Below are positions 1 to 8,807 of a stretch of 64,000 nucleotides of DNA, one piece after another (position 1 is the stretch's first letter; the number at the start of each line of letters is the position of its first letter). Origin of the DNA: Infirmifilum lucidum. GTDB taxonomy: Archaea > Thermoproteota > Thermoprotei > Thermofilales > Thermofilaceae. The notes under the pieces were generated by a model. It worked only from the letters and a program-made list of their open reading frames with translations, did no database searches and was not told the origin of the DNA. The stretch spans positions 248,001 to 312,000 of the forward strand of contig NZ_CP062310.1 of assembly GCF_014876775.1 (NCBI RefSeq), read 5' to 3'. Made by a program: the position numbers and the translations under genes.

Positions 1-144
1 TACCAGCCCCTCAGCGTACTCTTCGAAGACCTCGATGACCCCGTCCACACCCCTCAATGAAGACCTAACTTCTTCCGGGGTGGCTCTCGTGTGCACGACT
101 CCTATCGGCTTGAGCTGTATGACTCCCCGCGTCACTGCCTGCAC
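1..144 (-). CDS. trmO: TrmO/TsaA-like tRNA methyltransferase, 5' part only (cut by window edge)
   Basis: Only the first 45-48 codons lie inside the window. They read LKPIGVVHTRATPEE followed by GVDGVIEVFEEYAEGL, the characteristic N-terminus of the TsaA/VirR/YaeB family. Bacterial TrmO uses SAM to N6-methylate threonylcarbamoyl-adenosine 37 of tRNA; many archaea carry the same single-domain fold. Two in-frame GTG codons are possible starts, at 144 and 135. The second has a GGTGGGGTG stretch 6-7 bases upstream and looks better, but the longer form is drawn. The preceding gene stops 8 bases upstream, so the two are probably co-transcribed. The family call is firm; the exact substrate in this organism is inferred. 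Confidence 0.75.
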   Translation of the reverse strand, partial: MQAVTRGVIQLKPIGVVHTRATPEEVRSSLRGVDGVIEVFEEYAEGLV

Positions 145-152
145 CCCACCGT

Positions 153-2522
153 TTAAAGAGGCCCTCCCGCGCCTTCAACGCCTCTCTTCAACTTCCTCGC
201 CGCGCTCCTAACTGTCACTGCGACCCCTATCGCTGTGAGCAGGAGTACTGCAGGCCACGAGGGTACGCTCGTGTAAGTTACCGAGCAGTCGGTGGTGTTA
301 ACATCGCCGAGCGTCAGCATTGCATCCCACGCGAGCACGAGGGTTTTACTCGCGGCTTTCCCGCCGCACTTGAGCGCCGCCTCCGCGTAGAGCGCCGGTA
401 GGCCGAGGCTTGAGAACCCTAGCCTCGCAGTCGCGTTGTAGACGACCCTCACGTCCACAGGCCCCTTCACGAGGATCTCAGGGGTCTCCCGCCTGGTCCC
501 GTTAACTTCGTAGGCAACAGGGGCTATGTAGACGCCTGAAACGTTAAAGCTGGGAGACCTGACAGTTATGCTCTTCCCGCTGTCCACCCACTCCTCGTAG
601 CTTGCGTTGAGCGCGAAAACTCTCACGAGGTACTGTCTCGTATAGGTGACCGTGTACACGCCGGGGCCGATAACCCTCGCGCCTGCCAGGTTGAAGCTTA
701 AGCCCCTGTAGTGGACGACAGGCGACACTAGCCGTGTCCTGTTCCCGAAGTCCACCTGGGAGGGAACGAGCTCCTCGAGACCTGACCCTTCATCGAGCCA
801 CGCTGTCCTGGTCTCCAGGGCTACTATCGAGACGAGGAACTGTCTCCTGTAGACGCCCCGGATCTCGCCCGGCCCCTCGACCCTGTAGTCGCGGCCCACC
901 TTGCCCCCCGAGAAGTAGATGCCCTCCAGTTTGTACCTAGTACCGTTCCCCAGGTCTATCTCTTCTGGCACAAGCGAGCCAACTTCAATGCCCTGAGCCA
1001 CCCACTTCTCTACTCCTCCGGTCGGCAAGTAGACGCTAACCCTATACTGCCTAGTATAGTAGACCTCGACCACAGCGCCGGGCCAGACTCTCATAGAGCC
1101 GGCTGGCTTGCCGTCAATGTACACGCGCGGCTCCACAAGCCTAGTCCCGTTGCCGAAGTCTATGACCGGGGCAATGTACCTGGATATGTCCAGGCTCGTC
1201 GAGTAGAACACCCCCAGAGGCGTCCGAATAGTCACGAGGAAGAGCCAGGCCTGGAAGACGCGGGGCTCCCCCCTGCCAACGGTAACGGACGCCCCGCCCA
1301 CCTGCTGCAAGCCAGCTACAGCCCTCTCGTAGGTGTTGCCCCCGACAGACCAAGCCGATACTGGCACGGCCCAGCGCCCCTCGCGGAGATATATGAGCTT
1401 CAGTGTAACACTCCCGCTCTCGACCACGGCTACGGGGTACCTGCTAGACTGCCCGGCCACCACGAGCTCCGCGTTCAGCGGGGCCCACTCCCACAGTAGG
1501 GGCTCGACGACAAAACCGGCCCATGAGACTCCCCCGGATGGGGTTATGATGACCGAGTCTACGAGGGATCCGTCCCTGTAGAAGCTTACTCTCACGCTAT
1601 CGCCCGTGGTTTCGACGCCAACCTCGAGGCTCACGCGCGCGGCAAAGGGGGTCTGGGCTGCCGCGTAGACGTAGACGTCCCCCGCGCAGCCCCCCTGCTC
1701 CCCGCTGTAGTGCCTGACGTAGCCCTTCCCAGAAACCCTGTAAGGGTTGAGTTGCGCGAGGGAGCAGACCTGCTCCCTAGAGACAACTGTAGTATTCCAG
1801 ATGTTTATGTTTACGAACACGCCGCTCTCCGACGCTATGAGGACTTCTTGAACCCAGTACACTTGCTGCGAGCCAGCCTTCGTCGCGACTTTTAGGTTTA
1901 GGTTCAGCTGAACGCTGAAGCCCCTAGTCGAGTAGGGGTAGCTGTAGCTGACTGCTCTAAAGTCTGGCGAAAAGGAGACTTCAGCTCTCGCCCCGGAGAA
2001 GTTGTACGAGTAAACAGTGTACGTGCCGTTCACGAGGGCTATGCCGAAGTCAGCTATGCCCGTTGGCGCCGCGGGGCCGAGAACAGTATTGGAGAGCTTC
2101 GCTGAGTGCTCCAGAGCCCAGGCGAGAGCAGGGTTTCCGCACAGCGTGGCCTTCACCGCCCCCCGGACTCTGGCAGTACTGCTGGAGGGGTTGAAGATTG
2201 CTAGCCCGACCCGTCTCGGGGAGCTGAAGGTAACTGTAAGCGGCTCCGAAAGCCGTGTGTAGGGACTTGTGGAGGCCAGCTCCCTGGAGCGCGTGAGGTC
2301 GTATACCACGACCCTCACAGGCGTGTCCGAGTAGAGTTGGGGGTAGAGAGTGACAGTAACGCTCCCAGAGATCCCGAAGTCCAGGGGGTAGTACCAGTAG
2401 TAGCTTGGCGCAACGCTGGCCTGGATGGTGTACGCTAGCGTCACGCAGTTGTCCTGGGCGTACGCCCGACTAGCCACTGCTAGGGAGACCGCCAGTAGCA
2501 GGAAGGCTAGGCCCAGTCTCAC
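153..2522 (-). CDS. secreted, C-terminally anchored repeat protein
   Basis: A 789-residue extracytoplasmic protein with no recognised enzyme domain. A signal peptide (about residues 1-22, ending ASRAYAQ) is followed by a beta-rich region with many Val, Tyr and Asn-X-Thr/Ser sites. About residues 430-730 hold four diverged copies of a roughly 85-residue unit, recognisable by DFGNGTRL / DLGNGTRY / DFGNRTRL / VNGTRRE and by closing strands such as YYTRQYRVSVYLP and YTRQYLVRVFAL. One transmembrane segment (about 757-775) and a basic tail (ARKLKRG) end the protein, so the bulk would face outward. This suggests an S-layer-associated or adhesive protein, but no function can be assigned. The downstream trmO-like gene starts about 10 bases after its stop. 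Confidence 0.75.
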   Translation of the reverse strand: MRLGLAFLLLAVSLAVASRAYAQDNCVTLAYTIQASVAPSYYWYYPLDFGISGSVTVTLYPQLYSDTPVRVVVYDLTRSRELASTSPYTRLSEPLTVTFSSPRRVGLAIFNPSSSTARVRGAVKATLCGNPALAWALEHSAKLSNTVLGPAAPTGIADFGIALVNGTYTVYSYNFSGARAEVSFSPDFRAVSYSYPYSTRGFSVQLNLNLKVATKAGSQQVYWVQEVLIASESGVFVNINIWNTTVVSREQVCSLAQLNPYRVSGKGYVRHYSGEQGGCAGDVYVYAAAQTPFAARVSLEVGVETTGDSVRVSFYRDGSLVDSVIITPSGGVSWAGFVVEPLLWEWAPLNAELVVAGQSSRYPVAVVESGSVTLKLIYLREGRWAVPVSAWSVGGNTYERAVAGLQQVGGASVTVGRGEPRVFQAWLFLVTIRTPLGVFYSTSLDISRYIAPVIDFGNGTRLVEPRVYIDGKPAGSMRVWPGAVVEVYYTRQYRVSVYLPTGGVEKWVAQGIEVGSLVPEEIDLGNGTRYKLEGIYFSGGKVGRDYRVEGPGEIRGVYRRQFLVSIVALETRTAWLDEGSGLEELVPSQVDFGNRTRLVSPVVHYRGLSFNLAGARVIGPGVYTVTYTRQYLVRVFALNASYEEWVDSGKSITVRSPSFNVSGVYIAPVAYEVNGTRRETPEILVKGPVDVRVVYNATARLGFSSLGLPALYAEAALKCGGKAASKTLVLAWDAMLTLGDVNTTDCSVTYTSVPSWPAVLLLTAIGVAVTVRSAARKLKRGVEGAGGPL

Positions 2523-2547
2523 ATGTACAACTTTTTCCGGCAGTAAT

Positions 2548-3561
2548 TTATAGCCAGCTCTTCACCCCGAGAGTTCTGTCTGTGATGGATATCGAGTCCA
2601 TAGGATCTTTCACTGATGCCGTTAGAGCTCTAATAGCGTCTACGTTATCCGGAACGACGACAGCCTCCTGGTGCACGGCATAGGCAAGAGCTACAGTGTA
2701 CCCCTTCACAAGGACGCTACTACCCCACACGACGACCTCGTATATGTCGCCGAAGGGCCTGCCCGCATACCTCGCCAGCTCGCGCAGCTCAGCCGTAGAT
2801 CTTATGTGGTCGCCCACCACGGAGACTCTAGGCGTCTCGTAGAGAGCCTCCAGAACGCTTGAAGGGCTCACGGGCTCCCGGAACTCCGCGAACAGGACGT
2901 GGAGGTGCGAGAGCGTCGTGGGGGCTACAATGGCATATGTATTCACTTCCAGGCTGGGGAAGAGCTCGGCTAAGTCGCGGGCGTGGTGTGAAGGGGGTGG
3001 AAGGCTTTCAAGGACTAAACCCTCGATGGGCCCTCTCCCCGTCTCCTTAGGGTCGGCTCCACGCCTCACCACTACGCCGTTCACCCTCCTCAGCGCACCG
3101 ACCCTTGAAAGAGCATAGATAACTCTAGCCAGCCCCGTGGTGTTGCAAGAGAGAATTCTGAGATACTTCAAGCCCATGACTCTGCTGAAGTTCACTAGAG
3201 AGTTGAAGCTAGCATCTGCAACCCCGGGCTTTTCGCCGCCCTGGAAGACGGCCTTCCTCCCAGCCTTCTCGTATAGGAGTCTGTAGCTTGCCCCGACGCC
3301 GCTCGGGGTGGCATCCACGATCACGTCGCTCTTCAATACCATCTCCTCGATTGTGCCGGACGGCTTGATGCCGCTCCCTTCGAACTTCTCGATAGACTCC
3401 TCCGGGACGAAGACGTCCAACCCCATCTTCACGGCCAGTAGGGCCTCCCAGTCTGGCTTAGTCTTCGAGACCCCTACGAGCTCCATGTCGGGCTGGAGCT
3501 TGACGGCCCAGGCCACTCTCTTCCCAATCGTCCCGAAGCCGTTAACGGCTACCCTTATCAC
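2548..3561 (-). CDS. gap: glyceraldehyde-3-phosphate dehydrogenase, type II (archaeal)
   Basis: Phosphorylating NAD(P)-dependent oxidation of glyceraldehyde 3-phosphate to 1,3-bisphosphoglycerate; in many hyperthermophiles it works mainly in gluconeogenesis. The N-terminal Rossmann motif VAVNGFGTIGKRVA and the catalytic SCNTTGL are present, and the protein runs about 337 residues, normal for the archaeal class. An upstream ATG at 3576 would add MWFIN. The GTG at 3561 is preferred because it places the catalytic Cys at residue 139, as in crenarchaeal homologues, and an AT-rich box (about 3586-3593) sits roughly 26 bases upstream, consistent with a leaderless transcript. It is divergent from the carotenoid-related gene at 3610. 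Confidence 0.93.
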   Translation of the reverse strand: MIRVAVNGFGTIGKRVAWAVKLQPDMELVGVSKTKPDWEALLAVKMGLDVFVPEESIEKFEGSGIKPSGTIEEMVLKSDVIVDATPSGVGASYRLLYEKAGRKAVFQGGEKPGVADASFNSLVNFSRVMGLKYLRILSCNTTGLARVIYALSRVGALRRVNGVVVRRGADPKETGRGPIEGLVLESLPPPSHHARDLAELFPSLEVNTYAIVAPTTLSHLHVLFAEFREPVSPSSVLEALYETPRVSVVGDHIRSTAELRELARYAGRPFGDIYEVVVWGSSVLVKGYTVALAYAVHQEAVVVPDNVDAIRALTASVKDPMDSISITDRTLGVKSWL

Positions 3562-3609
3562 GTTAATAAACCACATGTTATTAATCTAAAATATTATTAT
3601 TGATAAATC
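3562..3609. promoter_or_regulatory. divergent promoter, gap / carotenoid-hydratase-like gene
   Basis: A 48-base, almost entirely A+T spacer between two divergent starts. The minus-strand reading contains ATATTTTA about 26 bases before the GTG of gap. The plus-strand reading contains TTATTAAT about 26 bases before the ATG at 3610. Both genes could be leaderless. Positions are judged by eye from spacing only. Confidence 0.5.
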
Positions 3610-4350
3610 ATGACAGAAAACTTCATGACTTCTGGCCTCTGCGAACTGGGGGTGTACAGGCTACTCCCCTCACTGCTCCTAGTACTAGGGTATGCATTGC
3701 AGGCAGTGACACCCAGACCCCTAGGCGAGCTCCTCCTGCTAGTGTTTCTCGCGGCGTCTATCTGCGCTGCCTCTGTCTTCTGGAGGGGTGCAATGCTACT
3801 GTTCCTCTCAGGCTCCCTAACAGGATTCATCTTCGAGGTTATAGGGCTCAGTACAGGGCTCCCTTTCGGCTCTTACACGTACCACTGGGCTGCGCCTAGA
3901 ATCCTGGGGGTGCCTGTCCCCGTTGTGGTGGCCTGGGGCACGTACGTCTACACGTCCTACCTCTCCTCGCTGCCACTCCCGGGTAGGAGGGGTAGGGCTG
4001 TGGCAACAGTACTCTACATGGTTTTCCTCGACTTAGGGTTAGATCCGGTAATGGTGGAGCGGGGGCTTTGGGAGTGGACAGCACCGGGGTCCAGCTGGTT
4101 TGGAGTCCCTGTCTCGAACTTCGCCGGCTGGGGCCTAGTCACGGCCATAGCCGTCCTCGTCTACCAGAGGATTGTTAGGGATGAGCCTCAAGTACCGCGT
4201 ATAGGCTCTCTCACGGTGCTCGCAGCATGCCTAGTAGTTGCGAGAGAAGCCACAGCGGCGACAATTGTACCCTTCATCTCCAGTTTCGCACTACTGACTA
4301 CACTGTCTGCTCTAGTGTACGTTCTCGGCGGGAGAAAGAGTATAAAATAA
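3610..4350 (+). CDS. carotenoid biosynthesis membrane protein (DUF422/CruF-like)
   Basis: An integral membrane protein of 246 residues with about seven hydrophobic segments. It carries the DUF422/COG2324 hallmarks FGSYTYHW (about residues 84-91), GVPVPVVVAWGTYVY, FLDLGLDPVMVERGLWEW and GVPVSNFAGWG. Characterised members hydrate C50 or C40 carotenoid ends (haloarchaeal bisanhydrobacterioruberin hydratase, bacterial CruF). No phytoene synthase or desaturase lies in this window, so the substrate cannot be deduced from context. It starts opposite gap and converges on the ABC ATPase gene; the 15 bases between the two stops are A-rich and may terminate both transcripts. Confidence 0.75.
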   Translation: MTENFMTSGLCELGVYRLLPSLLLVLGYALQAVTPRPLGELLLLVFLAASICAASVFWRGAMLLFLSGSLTGFIFEVIGLSTGLPFGSYTYHWAAPRILGVPVPVVVAWGTYVYTSYLSSLPLPGRRGRAVATVLYMVFLDLGLDPVMVERGLWEWTAPGSSWFGVPVSNFAGWGLVTAIAVLVYQRIVRDEPQVPRIGSLTVLAACLVVAREATAATIVPFISSFALLTTLSALVYVLGGRKSIK

Positions 4351-4365
4351 CATTAAAAAATAAAG

Positions 4366-5439
4366 TTACACAATTAGTTCTCCGCTGCGCTTGTAGAAGT
4401 GTACTTTCCTGAAGTCGAAGGCTATCTCGACTTCCTCGCCTACGTCGAACCTCTCTTCTGGGGACAGTACAGCCCTTACTAAGGATCCGTCTGGAGCCCG
4501 GAGGAAAGCGTACTCTTCGCGGCCGAGCCACTCAGTACTGTATACTGTGAAGCCCTTCCCCCTCTTTACTTTAATGTGCTCCGGCCTGAGCATTATCGTG
4601 ACTCTAGTCTCCCCCCTTTCCTTGAATACTCCCGCCAGATCCTCCGGCAATGCAAAGGAGGCTCCGGCCACTTCAACCCGTGGGTGGGGCTCGAGAACTA
4701 CCTCGGCGTCTAGCAGGTTGGCCGGAGGGCTACCTATAAAGCTTGCAACGAAGGTGTTTGCAGGGTTGTTGTAGAGTTCCTCAGGGGTGGCGTACTGCTG
4801 TAGCTCGCCTCTATTCATCACTGCTATTCTGTCTGCCAGGCTCATGGCCTCCGCCTGGTCGTGTGTGACGTAGATAGTGGTTATCCCCAGCTCCCTCTGA
4901 AGCCTCTTCAGCTCAGCTCTAACCTCGACGCGTATCTTGGCGTCCAGGTTGCTGAGTGGCTCGTCCATCAGGAATAGTTGGGGTTGCTTTACTATTGCAC
5001 GTGCCAGTGCAACGCGCTGCTGCTGCCCGCCGCTCAGCTGCGAGGGCTTCCTGTTGAGGAGATCCTCGATCTTCAGCATGGAGGATACTTCCCGCACTCT
5101 CGCGTCGATCTCCTGTTTAGGTAGTTTCTTCAGCCGCAGGGGGAAGGCTATGTTCTCGTAGACAGTCATGTGGGGGTACAGCGCGTAGCTCTGGAAGACC
5201 ATGCCTATATTCCTGTCCTTAGGCTCTAGGTCGTTGACAATGGTGTCGTCGAAGTATATGTACCCAGAGTTGGGTTTGTAGACGCCAGCTATCATTAGCA
5301 GCGTCGTTGTCTTCCCACACCCGCTGGGCCCCAGTAGCACGACGAACTCCTTGTCTTTTACCTCGAGGTTCAGGTTTTTCACGGCGTCTACTCCGCCTTT
5401 AAACGTTTTCGAAACGTTCTCCAACCTTACCCTAACCAT
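4366..5439 (-). CDS. sugar ABC importer ATPase (MalK/UgpC family)
   Basis: Cytoplasmic ATPase subunit of a carbohydrate uptake ABC transporter (CUT1 class), 357 residues. Walker A GPSGCGKTT (about 37-45), Q-loop VFQSYALYPH, signature LSGGQQQRVA (about 135-144), Walker B LFLMDEP and the switch His in VTHDQAEA are all intact. The C-terminal 120 residues form the MOBE/TOBE-like regulatory domain (RPEHIKV). It is the last gene of a four-gene operon; the permease stop lies 6 bases upstream. It is one of only two such ATPases in the window, the other being at 53392. Confidence 0.9.
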   Translation of the reverse strand: MVRVRLENVSKTFKGGVDAVKNLNLEVKDKEFVVLLGPSGCGKTTTLLMIAGVYKPNSGYIYFDDTIVNDLEPKDRNIGMVFQSYALYPHMTVYENIAFPLRLKKLPKQEIDARVREVSSMLKIEDLLNRKPSQLSGGQQQRVALARAIVKQPQLFLMDEPLSNLDAKIRVEVRAELKRLQRELGITTIYVTHDQAEAMSLADRIAVMNRGELQQYATPEELYNNPANTFVASFIGSPPANLLDAEVVLEPHPRVEVAGASFALPEDLAGVFKERGETRVTIMLRPEHIKVKRGKGFTVYSTEWLGREEYAFLRAPDGSLVRAVLSPEERFDVGEEVEIAFDFRKVHFYKRSGELIV

Positions 5440-5445
5440 ACCCTA

Positions 5446-6288
5446 TCACCCCTTAACACCACCTATCGTGACCCTAACCAGGTACTTCTCGCCCACTACG
5501 AATAGTACAACCACGGGTATTAAATAGAATACTGAGAGAGCAGCTATCAGTGAGAGGTTTATGCCGCCCATCTCCCCTATGAGGCTACGTATCAACAAGG
5601 AGAGCGTCCAGTTCGTCTGGGACTGGATGAACGTGTACACGAAGATGTACTCGCCCCAGCCACTTAGGAACGAGAAGAGCGCCACTGCGAAAATTCCCGG
5701 TTTAACCAGGGGCAGCATCACCCGGTAGAAGGCTCCCAGCCTGCTCGTGCCGTCAACGAGGCTTGCTATCTCCAAGTCCCATGGTATACTGTCGTAGAAG
5801 CCTTTAAGCACCCAGACTCCCAGCGGCAGGTCGACAGACATCTTCACAAGTACGACGCCTAGGATTGTGTTGAGCAGCTTCATCTCGCGTAGCATGAAGT
5901 ACAGTGCTATGAGTAGGACAGAAGCTGGGACTCCGTGTATAATGAGGAATGTCCCCAGGAGCGTGCTACGCCCTCTGAAGCTGTAGCGGGAGATGATGTA
6001 ACCGGCCATAGAGGATATTAAAACTACGAGTAGCATGTTCCCGAGGGCTAACACGAGAGTGTTGAGCGCAGTAGAGTAGACATTGGGGTAGAGCTTGCTG
6101 TAGACAGGGTCATTCTCGAACAGTATCCCCTTCCTTAGGTAGTTGAAGTTCTCCAGCGTGAAGCCCTTAATTGTAACAGGGCTCTCGCTAGACGCGAGTC
6201 CTAGGAGCAATACGATGGGAACTGCTATTATTACTAGAAGGATCAGGGCAAGCGCGTAGAGGAGGACAGTCGTAACTTTCACCCTCAT
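5446..6288 (-). CDS. sugar ABC importer permease (MalG type)
   Basis: Second inner-membrane permease of the first sugar importer, about 280 residues with six hydrophobic segments. The EAA loop contacting the ATPase reads EIASLVDGTSRLGAFYRVMLPLVKPG. An open frame extends to 6369 inside the upstream gene, but the ATG at 6288 is chosen because it gives MRVKVTTVLLYALAL, has AGGTGGGAG just upstream, and follows the neighbouring stop by 10 bases. The order binding protein, MalF-type, MalG-type, ATPase is the classical one. Confidence 0.88.
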   Translation of the reverse strand: MRVKVTTVLLYALALILLVIIAVPIVLLLGLASSESPVTIKGFTLENFNYLRKGILFENDPVYSKLYPNVYSTALNTLVLALGNMLLVVLISSMAGYIISRYSFRGRSTLLGTFLIIHGVPASVLLIALYFMLREMKLLNTILGVVLVKMSVDLPLGVWVLKGFYDSIPWDLEIASLVDGTSRLGAFYRVMLPLVKPGIFAVALFSFLSGWGEYIFVYTFIQSQTNWTLSLLIRSLIGEMGGINLSLIAALSVFYLIPVVVLFVVGEKYLVRVTIGGVKG

Positions 6289-6298
6289 AGACTCCCAC

Positions 6299-7210
6299 CT
6301 ACTCCATCTTCGGCTCAGCCATGAGCTCGCGGAGCCTGAATACTTTCCAGTATACGATCGAGAGAACAAGCCCTATTACGAGGAGTACGGACACGAAGAC
6401 GGCTGCATAGCCGTACCGCATGGACGCTAAGTACTGCCCGAAAGCCAGGTGGTATGCCTGCAGTATCATGACTTCTGTCGAGTAGTAACCTGGGCCGCCG
6501 TCTAGGGTTAGTAGGATGTACTCGAAGGAGGCGAGGAGCGAGAGAGTCTGGTAGGCCACGACGAACGCTATGTGCCACTTTATCAGTGGGAGGATAATCC
6601 GCCTCACTATTGTGAGTTGTGACGCCCCGTCAACCTTAGCGGCTATGATGTAGTCCTGTGGTATGGCTTTTATGGCCGAGCTAAATATTACCATTCCAAA
6701 GCTACAGCCTATGAAGCCGTTGACTATGAACAGGAAAGGCCAGTAATACTTGAAAGTCCAGGGCACAGGTTGCCCCCCTAGCCCCCTTATAACCGTGTTC
6801 AAGAAGCCCGTGTCCATTGGAGAGAATATCCACATCATTATGAACGCGTAGATGACGGAGGGCATGACTCTAGGCAGGTACCAGAGCGCGCGCATTAACG
6901 TGCCGATAGTGTCGTGGATGTGTGTGGAGACTAGTGCGAGCAGAAGGCCCATGCCCACGTTAAAGGCGAGAGTCCCCGCGACGTAAATTATAGTATTCCT
7001 CACGAATATGAGAGTATTTATGTCTGTGACGAATTTCTGGTAGTTTGCAAGCCCAACCCACTCCCAGATAAACCTGTAGTCCAGGTTTGTGAGCGACATG
7101 AGGATAGTTAGTACAGCCGGGACTACCATGAAGACTACTATGACAAGGGTAGCCGGGATAAGCATGAGACTGAGTATAGCGATCCTCATTAAACGCCTCC
7201 TAGAAGCCAT
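6299..7210 (-). CDS. sugar ABC importer permease (MalF type)
   Basis: First permease of importer 1, 303 residues, with six predicted membrane spans starting at IAILSLMLIPATLVIVVFMVV. The coupling loop reads DYIIAAKVDGASQLTIVRRIILPLIK (shown in part as AAKVDGASQ). CUT1 family membership follows from this loop and from its position between a solute-binding protein and a MalG-type partner. The large periplasmic loop of bacterial MalF is absent, as is normal in archaea. The substrate cannot be read from the permease. Confidence 0.88.
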   Translation of the reverse strand: MASRRRLMRIAILSLMLIPATLVIVVFMVVPAVLTILMSLTNLDYRFIWEWVGLANYQKFVTDINTLIFVRNTIIYVAGTLAFNVGMGLLLALVSTHIHDTIGTLMRALWYLPRVMPSVIYAFIMMWIFSPMDTGFLNTVIRGLGGQPVPWTFKYYWPFLFIVNGFIGCSFGMVIFSSAIKAIPQDYIIAAKVDGASQLTIVRRIILPLIKWHIAFVVAYQTLSLLASFEYILLTLDGGPGYYSTEVMILQAYHLAFGQYLASMRYGYAAVFVSVLLVIGLVLSIVYWKVFRLRELMAEPKME

Positions 7211-7254
7211 CCGGAGACACCTCTGAGAGAAAAAAAGAATTTTGTTTTCAGGTA

Positions 7255-8757
7255 CTACTCTCTTATAATCACCTGGTCTCCAAGTGTGCTCTGGAGGTTC
7301 TGCTTAAATACCTGGAGGGCTTGGTCGGAGTTGAACTGTCCTGTCTCAATGCCCTTTATTACGTTAAAGATTATCGTGTTGTAGTCGCTCCACTTCGGGT
7401 GTAGGGGCTGGTACTTAGCGTACTCGACCATGTAGCCTGTAGCCGCAAGGAACGTGTCCTGCGTATAAACTGAGTCAGAGAGCTGACCGTGTAGTATTGC
7501 TAAGTGAGCACTCTTAACAGCATGCAATGAGTTGAGGTAGGGGTCTGTTGCCAGCGTGATTATGAGGAATGCAACTTCAGGGTGCTTACAAGTCTTAGAT
7601 ATGAAGTAGGCCTGTGGTTGTGACAGCGTTACAGGCTTTAGACCAGGCTCTCCAGCCGGGTATAGCGCGAAGCCAAACATCTGCCAGAACTTCTCCTCGG
7701 AAAGTCCGAAGGATCCTACCCATTGTCCTTTGTGCCAGGTGCCGCCGAACCAGAACAAGACCTTGCCAGCAACTACTGTGGGGTGTATATCACGGTTCCA
7801 ATCGAGTGAAGTAATTTTGTCAGATATTACTTTCCTCTTCTGCATTGAAGCCTCGTAGAACCAGTCAAAGGTCTTCTTCCAGGCTTTCATGTCGGCAACA
7901 AGTTTCCCAGTGGCCGGATCTTGGAGTGTCCCGCCGAAGGCGAGGTAGACTATTGGCCAGTCAGGCCCGGCACTGGGTCTGTGCCAGATTCCGTACCCGG
8001 GTTGGACAACGCCCTTCTGTACAGCTTCCTCTGCGACTTTAAGCAGATCCCAGAGCGTGAACTCGCCCTTCCTTATCCTGTCCGGTAGCGAGTTTATCTG
8101 CTCGTCGGTCCAGCCCAGCTGCTTCAAGAGTAGCTTGTTGAAGTAGACAGGCCGTGCCTCTGTATCCTGGGGGATGCCCCAGATGCGGCCCTTGTAGGTC
8201 ACAGAGTCCCAGAGCCCGCTTATGATGTCGTAGTAGGTCCAGTTCCAGTACTTCTTGACGTAGTCGTCGAGCGGTATTATCCAGCCGTTCTCGCTGAGTA
8301 GGGCCGCGTAGTGGTGCTCCATCTGGAAGATACAGGGGCCTGTCCCGCCCTGTAGGGCCAAGAACACCTTATTCCTGTAGTCTGTCCAGGAGGCTGTAGA
8401 GAAGTCTCCCTCAACCTTCACGGTAGCCGGTACACCCAGAGCCTTGAATATCGTGTTCAACCTGTTCGCTGCCTCTACAAGGTTTAGCTGCCTATATATG
8501 GACTCCCTCTCAGGCCCCTGCGTCCAGGCTGTAATAACTATTTCAACAGGCTTGCCCCCCTGCTGTTGTAATTGTTGTAGCTGTGCTTTTAGGCCCTGTA
8601 GCTCAGTCGCTAGCTTATCGTACTCAGACTTCGGGACGTACCCTTCCGCAGGGGCTGTTGGTGTAGTTGCCCAGTGTACTAGGTAGCCCGCTATGAAGCC
8701 TATTACAAGAGTAACTATGAGCAATAGTGCTGTTGTCTTCTGCAGTGGTTTTGACAT
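7255..8757 (-). CDS. sugar ABC importer solute-binding protein
   Basis: Extracytoplasmic binding protein of 500 residues. An N-terminal membrane anchor (about 8-30, TALLLIVTLVIGFIAGYLVHW) is followed by a Pro/Ala linker and a short Gln-rich coiled coil (ELQGLKAQLQQLQQQGG). A type-I sugar-binding fold follows, with WGIPQDTEARPVYFNKLLLKQLGW, the usual hinge region of COG1653 proteins. There is no lipobox Cys, so it is held by the uncleaved anchor. It is the first gene of the importer-1 operon. It is longer than the bacterial average because of the stalk. The ligand is unknown. Confidence 0.87.
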   Translation of the reverse strand: MSKPLQKTTALLLIVTLVIGFIAGYLVHWATTPTAPAEGYVPKSEYDKLATELQGLKAQLQQLQQQGGKPVEIVITAWTQGPERESIYRQLNLVEAANRLNTIFKALGVPATVKVEGDFSTASWTDYRNKVFLALQGGTGPCIFQMEHHYAALLSENGWIIPLDDYVKKYWNWTYYDIISGLWDSVTYKGRIWGIPQDTEARPVYFNKLLLKQLGWTDEQINSLPDRIRKGEFTLWDLLKVAEEAVQKGVVQPGYGIWHRPSAGPDWPIVYLAFGGTLQDPATGKLVADMKAWKKTFDWFYEASMQKRKVISDKITSLDWNRDIHPTVVAGKVLFWFGGTWHKGQWVGSFGLSEEKFWQMFGFALYPAGEPGLKPVTLSQPQAYFISKTCKHPEVAFLIITLATDPYLNSLHAVKSAHLAILHGQLSDSVYTQDTFLAATGYMVEYAKYQPLHPKWSDYNTIIFNVIKGIETGQFNSDQALQVFKQNLQSTLGDQVIIRE

Positions 8758-8807
8758 GTTTATCGGGGTAGAGTGAAAGATAACTACTTATTTGTTTTTC
8801 TAGAAAT

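Noticed and set aside
6289-6369. N-terminal extension of the MalG-type permease of importer 1
   Set aside because: The extra 27 residues overlap the preceding permease gene, are Ser/Arg-rich and hydrophilic, and a good ribosome site precedes ATG 6288.
8781-8800. ACTACTTATTTGT resembling part of the importer 2 palindrome
   Set aside because: It shares 13 bases with the reverse complement of that site but lacks both full arms, so it is not counted as an operator.
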